From Rhodovastum atsumiense (GTDB lineage Bacteria; Pseudomonadota; Alphaproteobacteria; Acetobacterales; Acetobacteraceae), in contig NZ_OW485601.1 in assembly GCF_937425535.1 (NCBI RefSeq), positions 1,638,501 to 1,702,500 on the forward strand: DNA of 64,000 nucleotides, given 5' to 3'. The first letter of the stretch is position 1. Each line of letters starts with the position of its first letter. The notes beneath the pieces are model-generated. The model worked only from the letters and a program-made list of their open reading frames with translations, did no database searches and had not been told where the DNA came from. A program made the translations under genes and the position numbers. This document shows positions 1 through 7,855 of this stretch, in pieces.

Positions 1-1
1 G

Positions 2-1729
2 CTGGCGCAGGAGACCGACGCGCAGCTCGCTGCCGCCGGCTTCGTGCTCGCCGACGGGCAGTTGCTGAGCGCCAAGGGCCGCTCCTTCGATCGCGAGCCG
101 ATCCAGATGCTGCGCATCCTGCAGGTGGCGCGCGACCGCAATCTCCGGCTGCATCCCCTGGCCATGCGCGCGCTGATCCGCAACGAGCGCCGCGCCGTCG
201 AGCTGCGCGACGACCCGGAGGCGGCGGCGCTGTTCATGGACCTGCTGTGCGGCCGCGAGAGCGAGCACCACCACGCCGATGGCGCGGTGTGGCTGAAGAT
301 CATGAACGAAACCGGCGTGCTCGGCCGCTTCCTGCCGGACTGGGCCCGCATCGTCGGGCAGATGCAGTTCGACACCTACCACGTGTTCACCGTCGACGAG
401 CACACGATCGAGGCGATCCACGTGCTCAACACGCTGGAACACGGGGAACTCGCGCAGATCGCGCCGGTCGCCTCCGACATCGTGCATAACCTGCAGTCGC
501 GGCGAGCGCTGTACGTGGCGATGCTGCTGCACGACATCGCCAAGGGCCGCGGCGGCGACCATTCCGAGCTCGGTGCCGAGCTGGCGCTGGATGTCGGACC
601 GTCGCTCGGGCTTTCGGCCGAGGAGACCGAAACGGTGTCCTGGCTGGTGCTGCACCACCTGCTGCTCAGCCAGACCGCGTTCAAGCGCGACATCGACGAC
701 CCCAAGACCATCCTCGACCTCGCCGAGGTGATCCAGTCGCCCGAGCGGCTGCGGCTGCTGCTGGTGCTGACGGTCGCCGACATGCGCGCGGTTTCGGCCA
801 AGGTGTGGAACGGCTGGAAGGCAACGCTGCTGCGCGAACTGTATGCGCGCGTCGGCGAGGTGCTGGCGGGGGGGCTGGCCACCACGGAACGCGATGTGCG
901 GGTGCAGCGCGCCAAGGAAGCGGCGGCGCTGCTGCTCGACGACTGGACCGCGGAGGAGCGCGAGCGCTTCCTCTCGCTCGGCTATGGCGGCTACTGGCTG
1001 GGCTTCGACCCGGAGACGCATGCCCGCCACGCCCGCATGATCCGCGACGCCGAGGCGCGCGGCGCGCCGCTGACGGTGGAAACCCAGCCCTTGCCGGCGC
1101 GCGCGGTGACCGAGGTCACGGTCTATGCCGCCGACCATGCCGGGCTGTTCAGCCAGATCGCCGGCGCGCTCGCCGTCGCCGGCGCCTCGATCGTGGACGC
1201 GCGCATCCACACCCTGACCAATGGCATGGCGCTGGATACGTTCTGGGTGCAGGATGCCGCCGGCGGCGCCTTCGACGCGCCGCACCGGCTGGCGCGGTTG
1301 TATGTGCTGATCGAGCAGGCGCTGACCGGGCGCATCAAGCTCGGCGCGGAGATCCGCAAGGCGTCGAAGGCGCTGCTCGGGCGGCGCATGCGGGCGATCC
1401 ATGTGCCGCCGCGCGTGGTGATCGATAATCACGCCTCCAACCGCTACACCGTCATCGAGGTGAACGGCCGCGACCGGCCGGGCCTGCTGCATGACGTGAC
1501 CTCCGCCATCAGCGATCAGGGCCTGCAGATCGCCTCGGCGCATGTCACCACCTATGGCGTGCGGGCGGTCGACTCCTTCTACGTGAAGGATGTGTTCGGG
1601 CTGAAGGTGGAGAACGAGCGCAAGCTGCAGAAGCTGCGCGAGGCGCTGCTGGCGGCGCTGGCCAATCCCGAGGACCCGCCGGCCCCGGTGCCGGCGCCGG
1701 CCAGGCGCAAGCGGGCGAACGCCGCCTGA
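2..1729 (+). CDS. glnD: [Protein-PII] uridylyltransferase / uridylyl-removing enzyme, 3' part
   Basis: Bifunctional nitrogen sensor that uridylylates and deuridylylates PII (GlnB/GlnK) according to glutamine level. The reading frame is open from base 2, so the N-terminal nucleotidyltransferase domain lies outside the window and this is a partial gene. Visible are an HD-type hydrolase domain (LLHDIAKGRGGDHSELG, about residues 170-190 of the visible part) and two C-terminal ACT domains, beginning near VTVYAADHAGLFSQIAG and IEVNGRDRPGLLHDVTSA, the expected GlnD order. The ACT domains are where glutamine is sensed. The stop codon is the first base triplet of a palindromic element (1727-1903). Confidence 0.96.
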   Translation: MAQETDAQLAAAGFVLADGQLLSAKGRSFDREPIQMLRILQVARDRNLRLHPLAMRALIRNERRAVELRDDPEAAALFMDLLCGRESEHHHADGAVWLKIMNETGVLGRFLPDWARIVGQMQFDTYHVFTVDEHTIEAIHVLNTLEHGELAQIAPVASDIVHNLQSRRALYVAMLLHDIAKGRGGDHSELGAELALDVGPSLGLSAEETETVSWLVLHHLLLSQTAFKRDIDDPKTILDLAEVIQSPERLRLLLVLTVADMRAVSAKVWNGWKATLLRELYARVGEVLAGGLATTERDVRVQRAKEAAALLLDDWTAEERERFLSLGYGGYWLGFDPETHARHARMIRDAEARGAPLTVETQPLPARAVTEVTVYAADHAGLFSQIAGALAVAGASIVDARIHTLTNGMALDTFWVQDAAGGAFDAPHRLARLYVLIEQALTGRIKLGAEIRKASKALLGRRMRAIHVPPRVVIDNHASNRYTVIEVNGRDRPGLLHDVTSAISDQGLQIASAHVTTYGVRAVDSFYVKDVFGLKVENERKLQKLREALLAALANPEDPPAPVPAPARRKRANAA

Positions 1730-1903
1730 ATGAACGGGATCCAAGGGCCTTGTGGCCCTTGGTCGGTCCAGGGCCGAAGCCCTGGTGGGGCGCGGGGCAA
1801 CGCCCCGCCAATCTGGCCGCCGGGGCTTCGCCCCAGACCCCACCAGGAGGCTTCGCCTCCTGGACCTCCACCAAGGGCTTCGCCCTTGGATCCCATTCAT
1901 TCA
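1727..1903. repeat. Complete-looking multi-hairpin palindromic element with terminal inverted repeats
   Basis: Six short hairpins lie end to end: 1741-1762 (9-bp stem, loop TTGT), 1768-1785 (CCAGGGC/GCCCTGG, loop CGAA), 1792-1808 (GCGGGGC/GCCCCGC), 1822-1834 (GGGGC/GCCCC), 1843-1863 (CCAGGAGGC/GCCTCCTGG) and 1871-1889 (CCAAGGGC/GCCCTTGG). The outer ends, 1727-1748 and 1882-1903, are inverted repeats matching at 21 of 22 positions. The left end starts on the glnD stop codon. Related hairpins recur at 7697-7843, 34573-34718 and 48995-49063. It could act as a terminator or mRNA 3'-end stabiliser, or be a non-autonomous mobile repeat. The structure is read directly; the function is inferred. Confidence 0.85.
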
Positions 1904-1946
1904 GGCGTGCTTGTGGCCATGAAACCACCGGCGTAGAGCAGCGCGC

Positions 1947-2723
1947 ATGTTCGCCATCCCCCCCGGCATTCCCCGCGCGGCCCTGGTCACCGGCAGCGCG
2001 CGTCGCCTCGGCCGCGCCATCGCCCTGGCCCTGGCCGATGCCGGCTTCGCCGTGGGCGTGCATTGCCTTGCCAGTTCCGAGGAAGCCGAGGCCACCGCCA
2101 CGGAAATCCGCGCCCGTGGCGTCGCCGCCGCGGTGCTGCCGGCCGACCTCGCCGAGGAAGCGGCGGTGCGGCGCCTGCTGCCGGCGGCGACCGCCGCGCT
2201 CGGCCCGATCGGCGTGCTGGTCAACAACGCCAGCAGCTTCGAACGCGACGAATGGCACGACGCCACGCGCGAAAGCTGGGACAAGCACATCGAGCCGAAC
2301 CTGCGCGCCCCCTTCGTGCTGATGCAGGATTTCGCCCGCGCCTTGCCGCCGGACGCGGACGGGGTGGTGATCAACCTGCTCGACCAGCGGGTCTGGTCGC
2401 TGACCCCGCATTTCGTCACCTACACCCTGTCCAAGGCCGGGCTGTGGACGCTGACCCAAACGATGGCGCTGGCCCTGGCTCCCCGCATCCGGGTGAATGC
2501 GATCGGGCCTGGCCCCGCCTTGCCCAGCCCCCGCCAGACCGAGGCGCAGTTCGCCCGCCAATGCGCCTCGGTGCCGCTCGGCCGCGGCACCGGCCCCGAA
2601 GAGGTCGCCCGCGCCGCCCTCGCCATCCTGTCGTTGCCTTCGCTGACCGGTCAGATGCTGGCGCTCGACGGGGGACAGCATCTGCAATGGAGCCCGGCGC
2701 ACCCCGTGCCGCCCGAGGAGTAA
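1947..2723 (+). CDS. SDR family oxidoreductase, possibly FolM-like pteridine reductase
   Basis: A 258-residue short-chain dehydrogenase/reductase. It shows the NAD(P)-binding TGSARRLGRAIA motif near residue 17, the NNAS motif and the YTLSK (YxxxK) catalytic pair. The arginine pair after the glycine (SARRLG) resembles NADPH-using pteridine reductases and dihydromonapterin reductase FolM. Only 4 bases separate it from folB, so the two are probably co-transcribed. That context favours a role in pterin metabolism, but the exact substrate is an inference. The ATG at 1947 fits the usual short lead before the first beta strand. Confidence 0.85.
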   Translation: MFAIPPGIPRAALVTGSARRLGRAIALALADAGFAVGVHCLASSEEAEATATEIRARGVAAAVLPADLAEEAAVRRLLPAATAALGPIGVLVNNASSFERDEWHDATRESWDKHIEPNLRAPFVLMQDFARALPPDADGVVINLLDQRVWSLTPHFVTYTLSKAGLWTLTQTMALALAPRIRVNAIGPGPALPSPRQTEAQFARQCASVPLGRGTGPEEVARAALAILSLPSLTGQMLALDGGQHLQWSPAHPVPPEE

Positions 2724-2727
2724 CCCG

Positions 2728-3162
2728 ATGGAAACCCCCCGCATCGCCGACGCCGTTCGCGGGCTGCGCCACGTCTTCATCCGCGACATGGTGCTGCCGG
2801 CGCGCATCGGCGTGCATCCGCACGAGCACCACGGCTCGCAGCGCGTGCGCATCAACGTCGACCTCGCGGTGGAGGACGAGGGCGCGCGCGCGGCCATCGC
2901 CGAAGGGATGCCTGCCCTCTCCCGCTCCGCCGTCGGGCGCGACGAATTGCCGCGCGTGGTGGATTACGAGGCGGTCGCCAATGCCGTGCGCGCCATCGTC
3001 GCGGCCGGCCATGTCAGCCTGGTGGAAACCCTCGCCGAACGCATCGCGCAGGCATCGCTCGCGGATTCTCGCGTCCTGTTCGCTCGCGTGAGGGTCGAAA
3101 AGCTTGACGTGTTTCACGACTCCGTGAGTGTCGGCGTCGAGGTGGAACGACGTCGGCGCTGA
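2728..3162 (+). CDS. folB: Dihydroneopterin aldolase
   Basis: A 144-residue FolB/FolX-family protein of folate biosynthesis. It converts 7,8-dihydroneopterin to 6-hydroxymethyl-7,8-dihydropterin and glycolaldehyde. Supporting sequence is the N-terminal strand with GVHPHEHHGSQRVRIN and the conserved block VVDYEAVANAVRAIV followed by LVETLAERIA, which carries the pterin-binding glutamate. It has an insertion (MPALSRSAVGRDELPR, about residues 70-85) compared with the usual 120-residue enzymes. It lies 4 bases downstream of the reductase gene. FolX epimerase activity is the main alternative. Confidence 0.88.
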   Translation: METPRIADAVRGLRHVFIRDMVLPARIGVHPHEHHGSQRVRINVDLAVEDEGARAAIAEGMPALSRSAVGRDELPRVVDYEAVANAVRAIVAAGHVSLVETLAERIAQASLADSRVLFARVRVEKLDVFHDSVSVGVEVERRRR

Positions 3163-3356
3163 TTTTTGTCCACCCCCCGGCAGAGGCTGCAAGGATTCCA
3201 GGGACATGGCACGTCAAGGCCGCCGATTAATCGCACTGAAACATAAATAGCTTTGATTTTCAGCAGCTTAATGGTCCTGCATGGAATTTGGGCAATTTCG
3301 TGAAAGGCAGGGATTCCGCCGCCTTGCACATGTTGGCCGACAGCTTTCCCACAAAG

Positions 3357-3365
3357 TTATCCACA
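3357..3365 (+). promoter_or_regulatory. Perfect DnaA-box-like nonamer in the folB-uvrC gap
   Basis: TTATCCACA matches the DnaA box consensus exactly. The 299-base gap (3163-3461) contains a markedly AT-rich stretch at about 3225-3300, unusual for this genome, and then this box about 100 bases before the uvrC start. I see no other perfect box nearby and no ORF in the gap, so it looks like a DnaA binding or titration site or a promoter element rather than an origin. A chance match cannot be excluded. Confidence 0.45.
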
Positions 3366-3461
3366 GGTTCGGTGGATCATTGGGATAATGGCGTGGCCGG
3401 TTCTGCCACCGAAAGCGACAGCCGCTTGAGAGGCGGGCAGCTTCTCCCCTAATGCCCTGAC

Positions 3462-5372
3462 ATGACCGCTCCGGACGAACAGGCCCCTCCCCCCGCGCGC
3501 GGCGTCGCCGTCATCGAGGCGGCGCTCACGACCATGCCGCTCGCCCCTGGCGTCTATCGGATGCTCGATGCCGGCGGAGAGGCGCTCTATGTCGGCAAGG
3601 CGCGCTCGCTGAAGAAGCGGGTGACCGCCTATACCCAGCTCGCCCGCCTGCCCGAGCGGCTGCGGCGCATGGTGTCGGAGACGGTGGCGATGGAGATCGT
3701 CACCACCCACACCGAGGCCGAGGCGCTGCTGCTCGAGGCCAACCTGATCAAGCGCCTCAAGCCGCGCTTCAACATCGTGCTGCGGGACGACAAGTCGTAC
3801 CCCTGGCTGATGCTGACCGAGGACCACGACTTCCCGCAGATCGCCAAGCATCGCGGCGCGCGCACCCGCAAGGGCGGGTATTGGGGGCCTTTCGCCTCGG
3901 CCTGGGCGGTGAACGAGACGGTGACGGCGATGCAGCGCGTGTTCCTGCTGCGCTCCTGCGCCGACACGGTGTTCGCCAACCGCTCGCGCCCCTGCCTGCT
4001 GTACCAGATCCGCCGCTGCTCGGCCCCCTGCGCGGGGCGCATCGACCGCGATGGCTACGCCGCCCTGGTCGCGCAGGCGCGTGCCTTCCTCTCGGGCCGG
4101 CAGACCGCGGTGCAGCGGGAACTGGCCGCCGAGATGGAGGCCGCCGCCGAGGCCCTGGAATTCGAGCGCGCCGCCGCCATCCGCGACCGTATCCGCGCGC
4201 TGACCCATGTCCAGGGCACCGACGTCATCAATCCGGCGAGCCTGACCGATGCCGACGTGATCGCCGCCTGGCAGATCGCCGGCCAGACCTGCGTGCAGGT
4301 GTTCTTCATCCGCGGCGGGCGCAACAACGGCAACCGTGCCTTCTTCCCCGCCCACGCCAAGGCCGACGAAGCCCCCGAGGTGCTGGCCGCCTTCCTCGGC
4401 CAGTTCTACGACGACAAGCCGCCGCCGCCGCTGCTGCTGCTCAACCACGACCTGCCCGAGCAGCCCCTGATCGAGGAGGCGCTGCGCCTGAAGGCGGAAG
4501 GCTTCGGCACCGGGCGGCGGGTGGAGATCGCGGTGCCACGGCGCGGCGAGAAGCACGCCGTGGTCGCCCATGCCGAGCTGAACGCGCGCGAGGCGCTGGA
4601 ACGCAAGCTCGCCGAGAGCGCCGGGCAGGCGAAGCTGCTGGAGGGCGTGGCCGAGCTGTTCGGCCTGCCCGGCCGCCCCGAGCGGATCGAGGTCTACGAC
4701 AACAGCCACATCATGGGCGCCAACCCGTATGGCGTGATGATCGTGGCCGGGCCCGAGGGCTTCACCCGATCCGCCTATCGCAAGTTCTCCATCCGCGGCC
4801 CGGTCACGCCCGGCGACGACTTCGCCATGATGCGCGAGGTGCTGGAACGCCGCTTTGGCCGGGCCCTGCGCGAGAACACCGCCCCGGACGCCCCGCCCCC
4901 CGGCTGGCCCGACCTGGTGCTGATCGACGGCGGCGCCGGCCAGCTTTCGGCGGCACGGGCGGTGCTGAGCGACCTTGGGGCGCACGACGTGCGCCTGGTC
5001 GGCATCGCCAAGGGACCCGACCGCGACGCCGGCCGCGAGTGGTTCCACATGGATGGCCGGGCGCCGTTCCAACTGCCGCCACGCGACCCTGTGCTGTATT
5101 TCCTGCAACGCCTGCGCGACGAGGCGCACCGCTTCGCCATCTCCACCCATCGCGCCGGCCGCTCGAAGGCCCTGGTCACCAGCGAGCTGGACGAGATCCC
5201 GGGCATCGGCCCCGGCCGCAAGCGCGCGTTGCTGAACCATTTCGGCTCGGCGCGCGGCGTGAAGCAGGCGGGCCTGCACGACCTGGAGGCGGCCCCGGGC
5301 ATCTCGCGAGAGATTGCCCGGCGGGTCTACGCGCATTTCCATCCCGGCGTGCGGGTGGAAGGCGCGGCCTGA
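3462..5372 (+). CDS. uvrC: Excinuclease ABC subunit C
   Basis: The 636-residue nuclease subunit of UvrABC nucleotide excision repair, incising DNA on both sides of a lesion. Domains in order: GIY-YIG endonuclease ([20 protein letters not shown], about residues 27-46); UVR domain contacting UvrB ([19 protein letters not shown], about 225-245); RNase H-like 3'-incision domain ([18 protein letters not shown]); and a C-terminal helix-hairpin-helix pair ([13 protein letters not shown] and [13 protein letters not shown]). The length is normal and all hallmarks are present. It precedes pgsA, a gene order common in alphaproteobacteria. The ATG at 3462 begins a normal short N-terminus. Confidence 0.97.
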   Translation: MTAPDEQAPPPARGVAVIEAALTTMPLAPGVYRMLDAGGEALYVGKARSLKKRVTAYTQLARLPERLRRMVSETVAMEIVTTHTEAEALLLEANLIKRLKPRFNIVLRDDKSYPWLMLTEDHDFPQIAKHRGARTRKGGYWGPFASAWAVNETVTAMQRVFLLRSCADTVFANRSRPCLLYQIRRCSAPCAGRIDRDGYAALVAQARAFLSGRQTAVQRELAAEMEAAAEALEFERAAAIRDRIRALTHVQGTDVINPASLTDADVIAAWQIAGQTCVQVFFIRGGRNNGNRAFFPAHAKADEAPEVLAAFLGQFYDDKPPPPLLLLNHDLPEQPLIEEALRLKAEGFGTGRRVEIAVPRRGEKHAVVAHAELNAREALERKLAESAGQAKLLEGVAELFGLPGRPERIEVYDNSHIMGANPYGVMIVAGPEGFTRSAYRKFSIRGPVTPGDDFAMMREVLERRFGRALRENTAPDAPPPGWPDLVLIDGGAGQLSAARAVLSDLGAHDVRLVGIAKGPDRDAGREWFHMDGRAPFQLPPRDPVLYFLQRLRDEAHRFAISTHRAGRSKALVTSELDEIPGIGPGRKRALLNHFGSARGVKQAGLHDLEAAPGISREIARRVYAHFHPGVRVEGAA

Positions 5373-5551
5373 GCCTGCAATCTGTCAAGGAGTGGCGCTT
5401 GTCGTGGCGGGTGAAGAACGCATAGAGGTTCAACCGGATGCCGGCGAAGGACATCCCGTTCCGGTTTGCCCCGCGCGGGTCGCATGACCGCCACCCTGCG
5501 ACCCGCGACCAGGGCTGACCCGGCGGCGGTTTCGTCCTAGTGTGAGGAAAG

Positions 5552-6142
5552 ATGCTGACCGATCTTCCCAACCTCCTGACCCTCTCGCGCATCGCCGCCA
5601 TCCCGGTGCTGGTGGCGCTGGTGGCCGTGCGCACCCCCGCAAGCGATTTCCTGGCGTGCATCGTGTTCAGCGCCGCCGCCATCACCGACTATTTCGATGG
5701 CAAGCTGGCCCGCGAGCGCCGGCAGCTCTCCGATATCGGCCGCATGCTGGACCCGATCGCCGACAAGCTGCTGGTCGGCGCGGCGCTGATGATGCTGGCC
5801 GGCATGAACCGGCTGAGCTTCTGGGGACTCTACCCCGCGATCGTCATCATGCTGCGCGAGATCCTGGTCAGCGGCCTGCGCGAATACCTCGCCGGCATCA
5901 GCATCGGCCTGCCGGTCACGCGGCTGGCGAAATGGAAGACCGGCTTCCAGATGGGCGCGCTCGGGACACTGCTGGCCGGGGACACCAGCGCGGCGTGGCT
6001 GCATCTGTCCTGGCTGCCGGTCTCCGGCATCGGCGAGGCCATGCTGTGGGTCGCGGCGATCCTCACCCTGGTGACCGGCTGGGACTACCTGACCGCCGGC
6101 GTGCGCCACGCGACCACGCCCCGCGGCGCCGTCAGCAAGTGA
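5552..6142 (+). CDS. pgsA: CDP-diacylglycerol--glycerol-3-phosphate 3-phosphatidyltransferase
   Basis: A 196-residue integral membrane enzyme making phosphatidylglycerol phosphate from CDP-diacylglycerol and glycerol-3-phosphate, the committed step to phosphatidylglycerol and cardiolipin. The CDP-alcohol phosphotransferase signature is intact: DYFDGKLAR, then GRMLDPIADK, giving the DG..AR..G...D...D pattern with all metal-binding aspartates. Several hydrophobic segments flank it. The uvrC-pgsA-moaD-moaE order supports the assignment over phosphatidylserine synthase. The 179 bases between uvrC and pgsA show no ORF. Confidence 0.94.
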   Translation: MLTDLPNLLTLSRIAAIPVLVALVAVRTPASDFLACIVFSAAAITDYFDGKLARERRQLSDIGRMLDPIADKLLVGAALMMLAGMNRLSFWGLYPAIVIMLREILVSGLREYLAGISIGLPVTRLAKWKTGFQMGALGTLLAGDTSAAWLHLSWLPVSGIGEAMLWVAAILTLVTGWDYLTAGVRHATTPRGAVSK

Positions 6143-6310
6143 AGGTCCGACTCGGGTGACGCCGCCCGGCCCGACCGGTGGGTCGGTCGGGATGGCCCCG
6201 CAACCGCCCGACAAGGCGGCCAATTGCGGCCTTGCCTCGCCCCGGGGACCGGTGCAATGCACATGACGCCTTGAAAATCAGGCCATTGCGGGGGCAGATT
6301 GGCCCCGACC

Positions 6311-6327
6311 GGGCGGTCGGACCGCCC
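6311..6327. promoter_or_regulatory. Perfect inverted repeat upstream of the lipoprotein gene
   Basis: GGGCGGTC and GACCGCCC flank a single G, a perfect 8-bp dyad 28 bases before the lipoprotein ATG. A second, similar dyad built on CCCGACC/GGTCGGG lies at about 6169-6190, just after pgsA. The spacing suits an operator or a short mRNA hairpin near the start. There is no T-run, so it is not a typical intrinsic terminator. Confidence 0.4.
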
Positions 6328-6354
6328 ATTCCCTTGCGCGACAAGGACAAACCC

Positions 6355-6945
6355 ATGCGGCGCATCGTCCTGCCCGGCCTCGTTCTGCTTCTGGCGGGCT
6401 GCGAGAGCTATGCCGGCAGCCCTTTCGTGGGCTTCGGCGGCTTCATCGCTGACACTCACAGCTTCCAGGCCAACCCGAATCGCCCGGTCGGCGACAGCCC
6501 GAATGTCCTGCGGGTCGAAGGCCGGACCGCCGAGGTCGAGCCACTGACCCCCGAGGCAGGCAATGTCTGGCCTGGCCAGGCTCCGCCGGAACCGACGCTG
6601 CAGGACATCCAGCACCAGCAGAACCAGCAGGACCAGTCCGGCCGGCCGGAACAGCCCGCGCCGCGGCGCGGCAGTTCCACCCCGCCCGGGGCACAGCCTT
6701 CCATCACCGCGCCGCCGCCAGCCCAGGGCCCCACGATACCCCCCGATCTGCCGGCCAACCCACCGCCGTCGGTGCGCAGCTATCCCGCCCCCGGTGGCGC
6801 CGTGCCCGGCACCCAGACCGGCAATGGCGTGCAGACCTATACCGATCCCAAGGGCCAGATCGGCATCATCGTGCCCAACGCGAACGGCACGAGCACGATG
6901 ATCGCGCCGGACGGCACGGTCACCACGGTCCCGAACCCACGCTGA
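6355..6945 (+). CDS. Proline-rich predicted lipoprotein of unknown function
   Basis: A 196-residue protein with a short lipoprotein signal ending in the lipobox LAGC (Cys16), so it is probably lipid-anchored in the envelope. The mature part has a Q/P-rich middle (residues about 80-150) that looks disordered, and a C-terminal stretch (GQIGIIVPNANGTSTMIAPD) that may form a small beta element. I recognise no family. It sits between pgsA and moaD in a cluster where many relatives have no gene. Codon use with strong GC at third positions supports real coding. Confidence 0.8.
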   Translation: MRRIVLPGLVLLLAGCESYAGSPFVGFGGFIADTHSFQANPNRPVGDSPNVLRVEGRTAEVEPLTPEAGNVWPGQAPPEPTLQDIQHQQNQQDQSGRPEQPAPRRGSSTPPGAQPSITAPPPAQGPTIPPDLPANPPPSVRSYPAPGGAVPGTQTGNGVQTYTDPKGQIGIIVPNANGTSTMIAPDGTVTTVPNPR

Positions 6946-6964
6946 ACGACGACGTTGCACCGCC

Positions 6965-7231
6965 ATGCCCCCTGGCACCATCCGCCTGCTCTATTTCGCC
7001 TGGCTGCGCGAGCGCGTCGGCACCTCTGAGGAAGAGCTGCCGCTGCCGCCGGACGTGGCCACCGTCACCGACCTGATCGCCTGGCTGCGCGGACGCAGCA
7101 GCGGCCACGAGGCCGCCTTCGCCGCTGCCCGCAGCATTCGCTGCGCGGTCAACCAGGATTTCGCCGACCCCGGCACGCCGGTCGCCGCCGGCGACGAGGT
7201 GGCGTTCTTCCCACCGGTGACGGGCGGGTGA
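6965..7231 (+). CDS. moaD: Molybdopterin synthase sulfur carrier subunit
   Basis: An 88-residue ubiquitin-fold protein carrying the thiocarboxylate sulfur that molybdopterin synthase inserts into precursor Z (cPMP). It ends in the required Gly-Gly after the conserved FFPPVTGG, and begins with the typical IRLLYFAWLRERVG strand. The gene overlaps moaE by 4 bases (GTGA), indicating translational coupling. Confidence 0.94.
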   Translation: MPPGTIRLLYFAWLRERVGTSEEELPLPPDVATVTDLIAWLRGRSSGHEAAFAAARSIRCAVNQDFADPGTPVAAGDEVAFFPPVTGG

Positions 7232-7695
7232 GCATGGCCACGATCCGCATCCAGGACGCGGATTTCGACATCGGCGCCGAGATCGCGGCCCTGACCGCGG
7301 GTCGCGCCGATATCGGCGGCATCGGCTGCTTCGTCGGCACCGTCCGCGACAGCGCCGGCGGCCACCCGATCACGGCAATGACGCTCGAGCACTATCCCGG
7401 CATGACTGAACGGGCCCTCGCCGCCATCGCCGCGGAGGCCGAGGCACGCTGGAGCCTGCTTGGCTGCACGCTGATCCACCGCGTCGGCACGCTGACGCCC
7501 GGTGCGAACATCGTGCTGGTGCTGGCCGCCGCGCCGCATCGCCAGGCGGCGCTGGACGCGACCGCCTTCCTGATCGACTGGCTCAAGACCCGCGCGCCGT
7601 TCTGGAAGAAGGAACGCTTCGCCGACGGGGGCGAGCACTGGGTAGAGGCACGGGACGCCGACGACGCGGCGGCGGCACGCTGGGAAAGGACCTGA
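7228..7695 (+). CDS. moaE: Molybdopterin synthase catalytic subunit
   Basis: The catalytic partner of MoaD in molybdopterin synthase (155 residues from GTG 7228; an in-frame ATG at 7234 is an alternative start). It contains GGIGCFVGTVRD, the MTLEHYPGM segment, HRVGTLTPG and the active-site lysine block (APFWKKE). The GTG start overlapping the moaD stop favours 7228. It ends 2 bases before a multi-hairpin palindromic element that also terminates the convergent ilvE. Confidence 0.95.
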   Translation: MSMATIRIQDADFDIGAEIAALTAGRADIGGIGCFVGTVRDSAGGHPITAMTLEHYPGMTERALAAIAAEAEARWSLLGCTLIHRVGTLTPGANIVLVLAAAPHRQAALDATAFLIDWLKTRAPFWKKERFADGGEHWVEARDADDAAAARWERT

Positions 7696-7696
7696 T

Positions 7697-7843
7697 CCGG
7701 GGCGCTGCCCCGGCCCAGGCAGGAGGCTCCGCCTCCTGCACCTCCGCCAAGGGCAAAGCCCTTGGAACCCATTCCTTGCCGCGCAGCGCGTCGCGGGGTG
7801 CAGGGGCCTTGTGGCCCCTGCCGGGTCCAGGGCAGAGCCCTGG
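7697..7843. repeat. Multi-hairpin palindromic element between convergent moaE and ilvE
   Basis: Five hairpins: 7697-7713 (CCGGGGC/GCCCCGG), 7719-7739 (GCAGGAGGC/GCCTCCTGC), 7747-7765 (CCAAGGGC/GCCCTTGG), 7801-7820 (CAGGGGCC/GGCCCCTG, loop TTGT) and 7827-7843 (CCAGGGC/GCCCTGG). The spacers match those at 34573-34718 almost base for base. It begins 2 bases after the moaE stop and ends 12 bases before the ilvE stop, so it probably acts as a bidirectional terminator or 3'-end stabiliser. The function is inferred. Confidence 0.85.
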
Positions 7844-7855
7844 CCTTGCTTCCGA

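Noticed and set aside
1727-1903. A CRISPR array or riboswitch in the repeat region after glnD
   Set aside because: The units are different short hairpins, not identical repeats with unique spacers, and they follow a stop codon rather than precede a start.
3163-3461. A replication origin, suggested by the DnaA box and AT-rich tract
   Set aside because: Only one perfect box is seen, and the usual origin neighbours (dnaA, parAB, gidA/mnmE or hemE) are absent.
3357-5342. A 661-codon minus-strand frame opposite uvrC
   Set aside because: It is a low-complexity translation antisense to an intact uvrC with all domains.
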